Assembly: GCA_963556255.1 (NCBI GenBank) | Contig: OY744607.1 | Location: forward strand, 5,038,503-5,102,502 | DNA: 64,000 nucleotides | Direction of reading: 5' to 3' | From: Allolobophora icterica | Lineage: Eukaryota; Annelida; Clitellata; Crassiclitellata; Lumbricidae | Part shown: piece by piece, positions 30,793 to 47,300 of the stretch | How positions within the stretch are numbered: the stretch's first letter is position 1 | Layout: each line of letters starts with the position of its first letter | Made by a program: the position numbers and the translations under genes | Notes under the pieces: generated by a model | Databases searched by the model: none | What the model was told of the DNA's origin: nothing | What the model saw: the letters and a program-made list of their open reading frames with translations, nothing else

Positions 30793-31290
30793 AATAGCAA
30801 GGATGGCAGAACAAAGGAAGAAATACAGAAAGTATGACACAGTCTTCACAGAAAAGATCACAATGCGATCAGTAGCGTGCACAAAACAAAATTCAAAAAC
30901 AATTTTTGACCAATTCATATTTTAACATTTTTTAAAACTAACCAATTCAAATACACATGTCAGCAAGTTCTTGGTCCACAAAATTTCACAACAGTCAATG
31001 AGCAAAAACAGACATTTTAAAAAGCAACAAATAATTGAAACACTTTTTCACACACAGCAAATCGTATCAGCAGATTACAAATGATCAGTGTGTACAAGCA
31101 GCTCTTTGTAACAACTCATTTCTGTTCAAAAGTTTTTCATTAGCAGTTTTCTGATGTCAAGAATAACACAGAAAGTTTTATGCAGCACAAGTTCCACTGC
31201 TCCAGACAGTTAACCTAATCTGATTAAGGTGGGGCAAAAATGACCCCTGGTGTAAAAGCACAGCAAAAAGCAAAAGTGACTGACAAAAGG
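30793..31290. other. no gene recognised
   Basis: A/T-rich single-copy-looking sequence. A cysteine-rich 163-codon minus-strand frame (31178-31669) overlaps this stretch and the next repeat and has no recognisable domain. Confidence 0.4.
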
Positions 31291-31460
31291 GGAGAAGGTG
31301 GAAAGATAATGGAACAGAAAATAAAGCCCAAAACTTATCCCTAACCCTACACTTAAAGATCATTCCGAGGAAAAGTGGAGAAGGTGGATGATAACAGACC
31401 AGTATATAATGCTTAAAATTTAGCCCTAACCCTATACCTAAAGATAATCCCGAGGCCCAA
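31291..31460. repeat. 86-bp tandem duplication, third partial copy at 31812-31862
   Basis: GGAGAAGGTGG occurs at 31291 and 31377, and the following sequence corresponds through CCCTAACCCTA and CCGAGG. A third, 50-bp piece (GGGGAGAAGGTGGAAAGATA onward) lies at 31812-31862, nearly identical to the first copy. Confidence 0.85.
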
Positions 31461-31699
31461 GTGCACTCCAAACTTCCTTCCTGTCTTGAAAGCCAGCAGA
31501 CAGCTACAGTCATAACAATGACGTAATAGCAACAACACGGACAACAATCAACACCAACAAAACAACACCCAAATGAATACAAGCAACAAAGACAACGTGA
31601 GTGATGGTGACGATTGGTAGCTAGACATTTTTTTACGGATAACTTGTGAACATTTCGAGTAGAAAACATAAATTGCCTTGCATAACTTGGTTGTGTGGA

Positions 31700-32255
31700 C
31701 TAGCCTTTTAAAGTAATCCTTTAACCTTTAGAAACTTTTTCTTTTACAGCAATACTTTAAGCACAATAAACTTTTTCTTTGAAAGTAATCCTTTAATCTC
31801 ATAATCGGAGAAAAGGGGAGAAGGTGGAAAGATAATGGAACAGAAAATAAAGCCCAAAATTTTGTCTCTGCTACTGGATCAAGATATAGGGACTAGGTAA
31901 CTCTTGTAATTTGCAGTTTCAATCAAAAGTCTTCTTAATCGCTTGAAATCCATGTTAAACTACTTTACTTATTTGGATCCTAATAAACTAATCATAATAT
32001 CAAACTTTTTCATTAAAGTTATCCTTTAATCTTTAAAAACTTTTTAAAAAGCAATCCCTTTTTCTTCATACACTTTTTTCTTTAACGTGATCCTTTAATC
32101 TCAGTAAACATTTTCTTTTGAAGTAACCCTTTAATCTCAAGACACTTTTCTTTTAAAACACAAACTTTCTTTAAAGTAATCTTTTAAACAAGATTCGTAA
32201 ATCCTTTAGGCATCTCAATAAACTTTAAAAAAAGTAATCCTTTAATCTTCAGGCC
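31700..32255. repeat. irregular repeats of an AAGTAATCCTTTAATC motif
   Basis: AGTAATCCTTTAA recurs at least six times between 31710 and 32250, alternating with AAACTTTTTCTTT. Spacing is irregular, about 35-45 bases where clear, and a less repetitive stretch lies near 31865-31990. It precedes the 24-bp array. Confidence 0.7.
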
Positions 32256-32277
32256 TATCCGTCGGCTGAAGAAGTCA

Positions 32278-32390
32278 TTGAATTATATGACTGAAAAATT
32301 ATTTACTGTTTTTACGATCCATTGCCTAACGTGTGTGTTTGTATCTCTCCTTATGTCTCCAAATATACGTTTATATATCCGTCTGTTCGT
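32278..32390 (+). other. left flank of the 24-bp array, open frame with hydrophobic start
   Basis: An ATG at 32278 opens a 1,212-codon frame that runs into the array. Its first 40 codons include LFTVFTIHCLTCVFVSLLM, a hydrophobic run like a signal peptide or membrane anchor. The array frame it joins (FHIPPPFL type) is the one in which unit variants change amino acids, so I do not call it a gene. Confidence 0.3.
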
Positions 32391-35300
32391 ACGGTCACCA
32401 TTTCTGTTTCATTTACCGTCGCCATTTCTTTGTTATTTACCGTCACTATTTCTGTTTCATAAACCACCACCATTTCTGTTTCATATACCACGACCATTTC
32501 TGTGTCATATACCACGACCATTTCTGTGTCATATACAACCACCATTTCTGTGTCATATACCACGACCATTTCTGTGTCATATACCACCACCCTTTCTGTT
32601 TCATATACCACGACCATTTCTGTGTCATATACCCCGACCATTTCTGTGTCATATACTACGACCATTTCTGTGTCATATACCACCACCTATTCTGTTTCAT
32701 ATACCACCATTTCTGTGTCATATACCACGACCATTTCTGTTTCATATACCACCACCATTTCTGTGTCATATACCACCACCATTTCTGTGTCCTATACCAC
32801 GACCATTTCTGTGTCATACACCACGACTATTTCTGTGTCATATACCACCATCATTTCTGTGTAATATACCACCACCATTTCTGTGTAATATACCACCACC
32901 ATTTCTGTTTCATATACCACCACCTTTTCGGTTTCATATACCAAGACCATTTCTGTGTCATATACCACGACCATTTCTGTTTCATATACGACCACCATTT
33001 CTGTTTCACATACGACCACCATTTCTGTTTCATTTACCGCCACCATTTCTGTGTCATATACGACCACCATTTCTGTTTCATATACCACCACCATTTCTGT
33101 GTCATATACGACCACCATTTCTGTTTCATATACCACCACCATTTCTGTTTCGTATACCACCACCATTTCTGTTTCATATACCACCACCATTTCTGTTTCG
33201 TATACCACCACCATTTCTGTGTCATATACGACCACCATTTCTGTTTCATATACAACCACCATTTCTGTGTCATATACGACCACCATTTCTGTTTCATATA
33301 CCACCACCATTTCTGTTTCGTATACCACCACCATTTCTGTTTCATATACCACCACCATTTCTGTTTCCTATACCACCACCATATCTGTTTCATATACCAC
33401 CACCATTTCTGTGTCATATACGACCACCATTTCTGTTTCATATACCACCACCATTTCTGTTTCATATACGACCACCATTTCTGTTTCGTATACCACCACC
33501 ATTTCTGTTTCATTTACCGCCACCATTTCTGTGTCATATACGACCACCATTTCTGTTTCATATACAACCACTATTTCTGTTTCATATACCACCACCATTT
33601 CTGTGTCATATACAACCACCATTTCTGGTTCATATACCACCACCCTTTCTGTTTCATATACGACCACCATTTCTGTTTCATTTACCGCCACCATTTCTGT
33701 GTCATATACCACCACCATTTCTGTGTCATATGCGACCACCATTTCTGTTTCATATACCACCACCATTTCTGTGTCATATACGACCACCATTTCTGTTTCG
33801 TATACCACCAGCATTTCTGTGTCATATACGACCACCATTTCTGTTTCATATACAACCACCATTTCTGTGTCATATACGACCACCATTTCTGTTTCATATA
33901 CCAACACCATTTCTGTTTCGTATACCACCACCATTTCTGTTTCATATACCACCACCATTTCTGTTTCGTATACCGCCACCATTTCTGTTTCATTTACCGC
34001 CACCATTTCTGTGTCATATACGACCACGATTTCTGTTTCATATAAAACCACTATTTCTGTTTCATATACCACCACCATTTCTGTTTCGTATACCACCACC
34101 ATTTCTGTTTCATATACCACCACCATTTCTGTTTCGTATACCACCACCATTTCTGTGTCATATACGACCACCATTTCTGTTTCATATACAACCACCATTT
34201 CTGTGTCATATACGACCACCATTTCTGTTTCATATACCACCACCATTTCTGTTTCGTATACCACCCCCATTTCTGTTTCATATACCACCACCATTTCTGT
34301 TTCGTATACCACCACCATTTCTGTTTCATATACCACCACCATTTCTGTGTCATATACGACCACCATTTCTGTTTCATATACAACCACCATTTCTGTGTCA
34401 TGTGCGACCACCATTTCTGTTTCATATACCACCACCATTTCTGTGTCATATACGACCACCATTTCTGTTTCATATACCACCACCTTTTCTGTGTCATATA
34501 CGACCGCCATTTCTGTTTCATATACAACCACCATTTCTGTGTCATATACGACCACCATTTCTGTTTCATTTACCGCCACCATTTCTGTTTCATATAGGAC
34601 CACCATTTCTGTTCCATATACGACCACCATTTCTGTTTCGTATACGACCACCATTTCTGTTTCATATACCACCACCATTTCTGTTTCGTATACCACCACC
34701 ATTTCTGTTTCATATACCACCACCATTTCTGTGTCATATACGACCACCATTTCTGTTTCATATACAACCACCATTTCTGTGTCATATGCGACCACCATTT
34801 CTGTTTCATATACCACCACCATTTCTGTGTCATATACGACCACCATTTCTGTTTCGTATACCACCAGCATTTCTGTGTCATATACGACCACCATTTCTGT
34901 TTCATATACAACCCCCATTTCTGTGTCATATACGACCACCATTTCTGTTTCATATACCAACACCATTTCTGTTTCGTATACCACCACCATTTCTGTTTCA
35001 TATACCACCACCATTTCTGTGTCATATACGACCACCATTTCTGTTTCGTATACCGCCACCATTTCTGTTTCATTTACCGCCACCATTTCTGTGTCATATA
35101 CGACCACGATTTCTGTTTCATATAAAACCACTATTTCTGTTTCATATACCACCACCATTTCTGTTTCGTATACCACCACCATTTCTGTTTCATATACCAC
35201 CACCATTTCTGTTTCGTATACCACCACCATTTCTGTGTCATATACGACCACCATTTCTGTTTCATATACAACCACCATTTCTGTTTCATATACCACCACC

Positions 35301-38300
35301 ATTTCTGTTTCGTATACCACCACCATTTCTGTTTCATATACCACCACCATTTCTGTTTCGTATACCACCACCATTTCTGTGTCATATACGACCACCATTT
35401 CTGTTTCATATACAACCACCATTTCTGTGTCATATACGACCACCATTTCTGTTTCATATACCACCACCATTTCTGTTTCGTATACCACCACCATTTCTGT
35501 TTCATATACCACCACCATTTCTGTGTCATATACGACCACCATTTCTGTTTCATATACCACCACCATTTCTGTGTCATATACGACCACCATTTCTGTTTCG
35601 TATACCGCCACCATTTCTGTTTCATTTACCGCCACCATTTCTGTGTCATATACGACCACCATTTCTGTTTCATATAAAACCACTATTTCTGTTTCATATA
35701 CCACCACCATTTCTGTGTAATATACCACCACGATTTCTGTTTCATATGCCACGACCATTTCTGTGTCATATACCACCACCATTTCTGTGTCATATACCAC
35801 GACTATTTCTGTGTCATATACCACGACCATTTCTGTTTCATATACGACCACCGTTTCTGTTTCATTTACCGCCACCATTTCTGTTTCATTTACGACCACA
35901 TTCCTGTTTCATTTAGCACCATTTCTGTTTCATTTACAACCACCATTTCTGTGTCATATACCACCACCATTTCTGTTTCATATAAGACCACCATTTCCGT
36001 TTCATATACGACCACCATTTCTGTTTCACATACGACCACCATTTCTGTTTCATTTACCACCACCATTTCTGTTTCATTTACCACCACCATTTCTGTTTCA
36101 TTTACGACCACCATTCCTGTTTCATTTACCACCATTTCTGTTTCATTTACAACCACCATTTCTGTGTCATATACGACCACCATTTCTGTTTCATATACGA
36201 CCACCATTTCTGTTTCATTTACGACCACCATTTCTGTTTCATATACCACCACCATTTCTGTTCCATATACGACCACCATTTCTGTTCCATATACGACCAC
36301 CATTTCTGTTTCATTTACCGCCACCATTTCTGTTTCATATAGGACCACCATTTCTGTTCCATATACGACCACCATTTCTGTTTCGTATACGACCACCATT
36401 TCTGTTTCATATACCACCACCATTTCTGTTTCGTATACCAGCACCATTTCTGTTTCATATACCACCACCATTTCTGTGTCATATACGACCACCATTTCTG
36501 TTTCATATACAACCACCATTTCTGTGTCATATGCGACCACCATTTCTGTTTCATATACCACCACCATTTCTGTGTCATATACGACCACCATTTCTGTTTC
36601 ATATACCACCACCTTTTCTGTGTCATATACGACCGCCATTTCTGTTTCATATACAACCACCATTTCTGTGTCATATACGACCACCATTTCTGTTTCATTT
36701 ACCGCCACCATTTCTGTTTCATATAGGACCACCATTTCTGTTCCATATACGACCACCATTTCTGTTTCGTATACGACCACCATTTCTGTTTCATATACCA
36801 CCACCATTTCTGTTTCGTATACCACCACCATTTCTGTTTCATATACCACCACCATTTCTGTGTCATATACGACCACCATTTCTGTTTCATATACAACCAC
36901 CATTTCTGTGTCATATGCGACCACCATTTCTGTTTCATATACCACCACCATTTCTGTGTCATATACGACCACCATTTCTGTTTCATATACCACCACCATT
37001 TCTGTGTCATATACGACCACCATTTCTGTTTCATATACCACCACCATTTCTGTGTCATATACGACCACCATTTCTGTTTCGTATACCACCAGCATTTCTG
37101 TGTCATATACGACCACCATTTCTGTTTCATATACAACCACCATTTCTGTGTCATATACGACCACCATTTCTGTTTTATATACCAACACCATTTCTGTTTC
37201 GTATACCACCACCATTTCTGTTTCATATACCACCACCATTTCTGTGTCATATACGACCACCATTTCTGTTTCGTATACCGCCACCATTTCTGTTTCATTT
37301 ACCGCCACCATTTCTGTGTCATATACGACCACGATTTCTGTTTCATATAAAACCACTATTTCTGTTTCATATACCACCACCATTTCTGTTTCGTATACCA
37401 CCACCATTTCTGTTTCATATACCACCACCATTTCTGTTTCGTATACCACCACCATTTCTGTGTCATATACGACCACCATTTCTGTTTCATATACAACCAC
37501 CATTTCTGTGTCATATACGACCACCATTTCTGTTTCATATACCACCACCATTTCTGTTTCGTATACCACCACCATTTCTGTTTCATATACCACCACCATT
37601 TCTGTTTCGTATACCACCACCATTTCTGTGTCATATACGACCACCATTTCTGTTTCATATACAACCACCATTTCTGTGTCATATACGACCACCATTTCTG
37701 TTTCATATACCACCACCATTTCTGTTTCGTATACCACCACCATTTCTGTTTCATATACCACCACCATTTCTGTGTCATATACGACCACCATTTCTGTTTC
37801 ATATACCACCACCATTTCTGTGTCATTTACAACCACCATTTCTGTGTCATATACGACCACCATTTCTGTTTCATATACGACCACCATTTCTGTTTCATTT
37901 ACGACCACCATTTCTGTTTCATATACCACCACCATTTCTGTTCCATATACGACCACCATTTCTGTTCCATATACGACCACCATTTCTGTTTCATTTACCG
38001 CCACCATTTCTGTTTCATATAGGACCACCATTTCTGTTCCATATACGACCACCATTTCTGTTTCGTATACGACCACCATTTCTGTTTCATATACCACCAC
38101 CATTTCTGTTTCGTATACCACCACCATTTCTGTTTCATATACCACCACCATTTCTGTGTCATATACGACCACCATTTCTGTTTCATATACAACCACCATT
38201 TCTGTGTCATATGCGACCACCATTTCTGTTTCATATACCACCACCATTTCTGTGTCATATACGACCACCATTTCTGTTTCATATACCACCACCTTTTCTG

Positions 38301-41300
38301 TGTCATATACGACCGCCATTTCTGTTTCATATACAACCACCATTTCTGTGTCATATACGACCACCATTTCTGTTTCATTTACCGCCACCATTTCTGTTTC
38401 ATATAGGACCACCATTTCTGTTCCATATACGACCACCATTTCTGTTTCGTATACGACCACCATTTCTGTTTCATATACCACCACCATTTCTGTTTCGTAT
38501 ACCACCACCATTTCTGTTTCATATACCACCACCATTTCTGTGTCATATACGACCACCATTTCTGTTTCATATACAACCACCATTTCTGTGTCATATGCGA
38601 CCACCATTTCTGTTTCATATACCACCACCATTTCTGTGTCATATACGACCACCATTTCTGTTTCATATACCACCACCATTTCTGTGTCATATACGACCAC
38701 CATTTCTGTTTCATATACCACCACCATTTCTGTGTCATATACGACCACCATTTCTGTTTCGTATACCACCAGCATTTCTGTGTCATATACGACCACTATT
38801 TCTGTTTCATATACAACCACCATTTCTGTGTCATATACGACCACCATTTCTGTTTCATATACCAACACCATTTCTGTTTCGTATACCACCACCATTTCTG
38901 TTTCATATACCACCACCATTTCTGTGTCATATACGACCACCATTTCTGTTTCGTATACCGCCACCATTTCTGTTTCATTTACCGCCACCATTTCTGTGTC
39001 ATATACGACCACGATTTCTGTTTCATATAAAACCACTATTTCTGTTTCATATACCACCACCATTTCTGTTTCGTATACCACCACCATTTCTGTTTCATAT
39101 ACCACCACCATTTCTGTTTCGTATACCACCACCATTTCTGTGTCATATACGACCACCATTTCTGTTTCATATACAACCACCATTTCTGTGTCATATACGA
39201 CCACCATTTCTGTTTCATATACCACCACCATTTCTGTTTCGTATACCACCACCATTTCTGTTTCATATACCACCACCATTTCTGTTTCGTATACCACCAC
39301 CATTTCTGTGTCATATACGACCACCATTTCTGTTTCATATACAACCACCATTTCTGTGTCATATACGACCACCATTTCTGTTTCATATACCACCACCATT
39401 TCTGTTTCGTATACCACCACCATTTCTGTTTCATATACCACCACCATTTCTGTGTCATATACGACCACCATTTCTGTTTCATATACCACCACCATTTCTG
39501 TGTCATATACGACCACCATTTCTGTTTCGTATACCGCCACCATTTCTGTTTCATTTACCGCCACCATTTCTGTGTCATATACGACCACCATTTCTGTTTC
39601 ATATAAAACCACTATTTCTGTTTTATATACCACCACCATTTCTGTGTCATATACCACCACGATTTCTGTTTCATATGCCACGACCATTTCTGTGTCATAT
39701 ACCACCACCATTTCTGTGTCATATACCACGACTATTTCTGTGTCATATACCACGACCATTTCTGTTTCATATACGACCACCGTTTCTGTTTCATTTACCG
39801 CCACCATTTCTGTTTCATTTACGACCACCATTCCTGTTTCATTTAGCACCATTTCTGTTTCATTTACAACCACCATTTCTGTGTCATATACCACCACCAT
39901 TTCTGTTTCATATAAGACCACCATTTCCGTTTCATATACGACCACCATTTCTGTTTCACAAACGACCACCATTTCTGTTTCATTTACCACCACCATTTCT
40001 GTTTCATTTACCACCACCATTTCTGTTTCATTTACGACCACCATTCCTGTTTCATTTACCACCATTTCTGTTTCATTTACAACCACCATTTCTGTGTCAT
40101 ATACGACCACCATTTCTGTTTCATATACGACCACCATTTCTGTTTCATTTACGACCACCATTTCTGTTTCATATACCACCACCATTTCTGTTCCATATAC
40201 GACCACCATTTCTGTTCCATATACGACCACCATTTCTGTTTCATTTACCGCCACCATTTCTGTTTCATATAGGACCACCATTTCTGTTCCATATACGACC
40301 ACCATTTCTGTTTCGTATACGACCACCATTTCTGTTTCGTATACCACCACCATTTCTGTTTCATATACCACCACCATTTCTGTGTCATATACGACCACCA
40401 TTTCTGTTTCATATACCACCACCATTTCTGTGTCATATACGACCACCATTTCTGTTTCGTATACCGCCACCATTTCTGTTTCATTTACCGCCACCATTTC
40501 TGTGTCATATACGACCACCATTTCTGTTTCATATAAAACCACTATTTCTGTTTTATATACCACCACCATTTCTGTGTCATATACCACCACGATTTCTGTT
40601 TCATATGCCACGACCATTTCTGTGTCATATACCACCACCATTTCTGTGTCATATACCACGACTATTTCTGTGTCATATACCACGACCATTTCTGTTTCAT
40701 ATACGACCACCGTTTCTGTTTCATTTACCGCCACCATTTCTGTTTCATTTACGACCACCATTCCTGTTTCATTTAGCACCATTTCTGTTTCATTTACAAC
40801 CACCATTTCTGTGTCATATACCACCACCATTTCTGTTTCATATAAGACCACCATTTCCGTTTCATATACGACCACCATTTCTGTTTCACAAACGACCACC
40901 ATTTCTGTTTCATTTACCACCACCATTTCTGTTTCATTTACCACCACCATTTCTGTTTCATTTACGACCACCATTCCTGTTTCATTTACCACCATTTCTG
41001 TTTCATTTACAACCACCATTTCTGTGTCATATACGACCACCATTTCTGTTTCATATACGACCACCATTTCTGTTTCATTTACGACCACCATTTCTGTTTC
41101 ATATACCACCACCATTTCTGTTCCATATACGACCACCATTTCTGTTCCATATACGACCACCATTTCTGTTTCATTTACCGCCACCATTTCTGTTTCATAT
41201 AGGACCACCATTTCTGTTCCATATACGACCACCATTTCTGTTTCGTATACGACCACCATTTCTGTTTCGTATACCACCACCATTTCTGTTTCATATACCA

Positions 41301-44300
41301 CCACCATTTCTGTGTCATATACGACCACCATTTCTGCTTCATATACAACCACCATTTCTGTGTCATATGCGACCACCATTTCTGTTTCATATACCACCAC
41401 CATTTCTGTGTCATATACGACCACCATTTCTGTTTCATATACCACCACCTTTTCTGTGTCATATACGACCGCCATTTCTGTTTCATATACAACCACCATT
41501 TCTGTGTCATATACGACCACCATTTCTGTTTCATTTACCGCCACCATTTCTGTTTCATATAGGACCACCATTTCTGTTCCATATACGACCACCATTTCTG
41601 TTTCGTATACGACCACCATTTCTGTTTCATATACCACCACCATTTCTGTTTCGTATACCACCACCATTTCTGTTTCATATACCACCACCATTTCTGTGTC
41701 ATATACGACCACCATTTCTGTTTCATATACAACCACCATTTCTGTGTCATCTGCGACCACCATTTCTGTTTCATATACCACCACCATTTCTGTGTCATAT
41801 ACGACCACCATTTCTGTTTCATATACCACCACCATTTCTGTGTCATATACGACCACCATTTCTGTGTCATATACAACCACCATTTCTGTGTCATATACGA
41901 CCACCATTTCTGTTTCATATACCATAACCGTTTCTGTTTCGTATACCACCACCATTTCTGTTTCATATACCACCACCATTTCTGTTTCGTATACCACCAC
42001 CATTTCTGTGTCATATACCACCACCATTTCTGTTTCATATACCACCACCATTTCTGTGTCATATACGACCACCATTTCTGTTTCATATACAACCACCATT
42101 TCTGTGTCATATGCGACCACCATTTCTGTTTCATATACCACCACCATTTCTGTGTCATATACGACCACCATTTCTGTTTCATATACCACCACCTTTTCTG
42201 TGTCATATACGACCGCCATTTCTGTTTCATATACAGCCACCATTTCTGTGTCATATACGACCACCATTTCTGTTTCATTTACCGCCACCATTTCTGTTTC
42301 ATATAGGACCACCATTTCTGTTCCATATACGACCACCATTTCTGTTTCGTATACGACCACCATTTCTGTTTCATATACCACCACCATTTCTGTTTCGTAT
42401 ACCACCACCATTTCTGTTTCATATACCACCACCATTTCTGTGTCATATACGACCACCATTTCTGTTTCATATACAACCACCATTTCTGTGTCATCTGCGA
42501 CCACCATTTCTGTTTCATATACCACCACCATTTCTGTGTCATATACGACCACCATTTCTGTTTCAAATACCACCACCATTTCTGTGTCATATACGACCAC
42601 CATTTCTGTGTCATATACAACCACCATTTCTGTGTCATATACGACCACCATTTCTGTTTCATATACCATAACCGTTTCTGTTTCGTATACCACCACCATT
42701 TCTGTTTCGTATACCACCACCATTTCTGTTTCATATACCACCACCATTTCTGTTTCGTATACCACCACCATTTCTGTGTCATATACGACCACCATTTCTG
42801 TTTCATATACAACCACCATTTCTGTGTCATATACGACCACCATTTCTGTTTCATATACCACCACCATTTCTGTTTCGTATACCACCACCATTTCTGTTTC
42901 ATATACCACCACCATTTCTGTTTCGTATACCACCACCATTTCTGTGTCATATACGACCACCATTTCTGTTTCATATACAACCACCATTTCTGTGTCATAT
43001 ACGACCACCATTTCTGTTTCATATACCACCACCATTTCTGTTTCGTATACCACCACCATTTCTGTTTCATATACCACCACCATTTCTGTGTCATATACGA
43101 CCACCATTTCTGTTTCATATACCACCACCATTTCTGTGTCATATACGACCACCATTTCTGTTTCGTATACCGCCACCATTTCTGTTTCATTTACCGCCAC
43201 CATTTCTGTGTCATATACGACCACCATTTCTGTTTCATATAAAACCACTATTTCTGTTTCATATACCACCACCATTTCTGTGTCATATACCACCACGATT
43301 TCTGTTTCATATGCCACGACCATTTCTGTGTCATATACCACCACCATTTCTGTGTCATATACCACGACTATTTCTGTGTCATATACCACGACCATTTCTG
43401 TTTCATATACGACCACCGTTTCTGTTTCATTTACCGCCACCATTTCTGTTTCATTTACGACCACCATTCCTGTTTCATTTAGCACCATTTCTGTTTCATT
43501 TACAACCACCATTTCTGTGTCATATACCACCACCATTTCTGTTTCATATAAGACCACCATTTCCGTTTCATATACGACCACCATTTCTGTTTCACATACG
43601 ACCACCATTTCTGTTTCATTTACCACCACCATTTCTGTTTCATTTACCACCACCATTTCTGTTTCATTTACGACCACCATTCCTGTTTCATTTACCACCA
43701 TTTCTGTTTCATTTACAACCACCATTTCTGTGTCATATACGACCACCATTTCTGTTTCATATACGACCACCATTTCTGTTTCATTTACGACCACCATTTC
43801 TGTTTCATATACCACCACCATTTCTGTTCCATATACGACCACCATTTCTGTTCCATATACGACCACCATTTCTGTTTCATTTACCGCCACCATTTCTGTT
43901 TCATATAGGACCACCATTTCTGTTTCGTATACGACCACCATTTCTGTTTCATATACCACCACCATTTCTGTTTCGTATACCACCACCATTTCTGTTTCGT
44001 ATACCACCACCATTTCTGTTTCATATACCACCACCATTTCTGTGTCATATACGACCACCATTTCTGTTTCATATACAACCACCATTTCTGTGTCATATGC
44101 GACCACGATTTCTGTTTCATATACCACCACCATTTCTGTGTCATATACGACCACCATTTCTGTTTCATATACCACCACCTTTTCTGTGTCATATACGACC
44201 GCCATTTCTGTTTCATATACCACCACCATTTCTGTGTCATATACGACCACCATTTCTGTTCCATATACGACCACCATTTCTGTTTCGTATAAGACCACCA

Positions 44301-47300
44301 TTTCTGTTTCATATACCACCACCATTTCTGTTTCGTATACCACCACCATTTCTGTTTCATATACCACCACCATTTCTGTGTCATATACGACCACCATTTC
44401 TGTTTCATATACAACCACCATTTCTGTGTCATATGCGACCACGATTTCTGTTTCATATACCACCACCATTTCTGTGTCATATACGACCACCATTTCTGTT
44501 TCATATACCACCACCTTTTCTGTGTCATATACGACCGCCATTTCTGTTTCATATACAACCACCATTTCTGTGTCATATACGACCACCATTTCTGTTTCAT
44601 TTACCGCCACCATTTCTGTTTCATATAGGACCACCATTTCTGTTCCATATACGACCACCATTTCTGTTTCATATACCACCACCATTTCTGTTTCGTATAC
44701 CACCACCATTTCTGTTTCATATACCACCACCATTTCTGTGTCATATACGACCACCATTTCTGTTTCATATACAACCACCATTTCTGTGTCATCTGCGACC
44801 ACCATTTCTGTTTCATATACCACCACCATTTCTGTGTCATATACGACCACCATTTCTGTTTCATATACCACCACCATTTCTGTGTCATATACGACCACCA
44901 TTTCTGTGTCATATACAACCACCATTTCTGTGTCATATACGACCACCATTTCTGTTTCATATACCATAACCGTTTCTGTTTCGTATACCACCACCATTTC
45001 TGTTTCATATACCACCACCATTTCTGTTTCGTATACCACCACCATTTCTGTGTCATATACCACCACCATTTCTGTTTCATATACCACCACCATTTCTGTG
45101 TCATATACGACCACCATTTCTGTTTCGTATACCGCCACCATTTCTGTTTCATTTACCGCCACCATTTCTGTGTCATATACGACCACCATTTCTGTTTCAT
45201 ATAAAACCACTATTTCTGTTTCATATACCACCACCATTTCTGTTGCGTATACCACCACCATTTCTGTTTCATATACCACCACCATTTCTGTTTCGTATAC
45301 CACCACCATTTCTGTGTCATATACGACCACCATTTCTGTTTCATATACAACCACCATTTCTGTGTCATATACGACCACCATTTCTGTTTCATATAGGACC
45401 ACCATTTCTGTTCCATATACGACCACCATTTCTGTTTCGTATACGACCACCATTTCTGTTTCATATACCACCACCATTTCTGTTTCGTATACAACCACCA
45501 TTTCTGTTTCATATACAACCACCATTTCTGTGTCATATACGACCACCATTTCTGTTTCATATACCACCACCATTTCTGTTTCGTATACCACCACCATTTC
45601 TGTTTCATATACCACCACCATTTCTGTTTCGCATACCACCACCATTTCTGTGTCATATACGACCACCATTTCTGTTTCATATACAACCACCATTTCTGTG
45701 TCATATACGACCACCATTTCTGTTTCATATACCACCACCATTTCTGTTTCGTATACCACCACCATTTCTGTTTCATATACCACCACCATTTCTGTGTCAT
45801 ATACGACCACCATTTCTGTTTCATATACCACCACCATTTCTGTGTCATATACGACCACCATTTTGTTTCGTATACCGCCACCATTTCTGTTTCATTTACC
45901 GCCACCATTTCTGTGTCATATACGACCACCATTTCTGTTTCATATAAAACCACTATTTCTGTTTCATATACCACCACCATTTCTGTGTCATATACCACCA
46001 CGATTTCTGTTTCATATGCCACGACCATTTCTGTGTCATATACCACCACCATTTCTGTGTCATATACCACGACTATTTCTGTGTCATATACCACGACCAT
46101 TTCTGTTTCATATACGACCACCGTTTCTGTTTCATTTACCGCCACCATTTCTGTTTCATTTACGACCACCATTCCTGTTTCATTTAGCACCATTTCTGTT
46201 TCATTTACAACCACCATTTCTGTGTCATATACCACCACCATTTCTGTTTCATATAAGACCACCATTTCCGTTTCATATACGACCACCATTTCTGTTTCAC
46301 ATACGACCACCATTTCTGTTTCATTTACCACCACCATTTCTGTTTCATTTACCACCACCATTTCTGTTTCATTTACGACCACCATTCCTGTTTCATTTAC
46401 CACCATTTCTGTTTCATTTACAACCACCATTTCTGTGTCATATACGACCACCATTTCTGTTTCATTTACGACCACCATTTCTGTTTCATATACCACCACC
46501 ATTTCTGTTCCATATACGACCACCATTTCTGTTCCATATACGACCACCATTTCTGTTTCATTTACCGCCACCATTTCTGTTTCATATAGGACCACCATTT
46601 CTGTTCCATATACGACCACCATTTCTGTTTCGTATACGACCACCATTTCTGTTTCATATACCACCACCATTTCTGTTTCATATACCACCACCATTTCTGT
46701 TCCATATACGACCACCATTTCTGTTCCATATACGACCACCATTTCTGTTTCATTTACCGCCACAATTTCTGTTTCATATAGGACCACCATTTCTGTTCCA
46801 TATACGACCACCATTTCTGTTTCGTATACGACCACCATTTCTGTTTCATATACCACCACCATTTCTGTTTCGTATACCACCACCATTTCTGTTTCATATA
46901 CCGCCACCATTTCTGTGTCATATACGACCACCATTTCTGTTTCATATACAACCACCATTTCTGTGTCATATGCGACCACCATTTCTGTTTCATATACCAC
47001 CACCATTTCTGTGTCATATACGACCACCATTTCTGTTTCATATACCACCACCTTTTCTGTGTCATATACGACCGCCATTTCTGTTTCATATACAACCACC
47101 ATTTCTGTGTCATATACGACCACCATTTCTGTTTCATTTACCGCCACCATTTCTGTTTCATATAGGACCACCATTTCTGTTCCATATACGACCACCATTT
47201 CTGTTTCGTATACGACCACCATTTCTGTTTCATATACCACCACCATTTCTGTTTCGTATACCACCACCATTTCTGTTTCATATACCACCACCATTTCTGT

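Noticed and set aside
31178..31669. Cysteine-rich 163-codon frame on the minus strand
   Set aside because: It crosses the 86-bp tandem duplication and shows no ordered cysteine spacing, signal peptide or homologue that I recognise.
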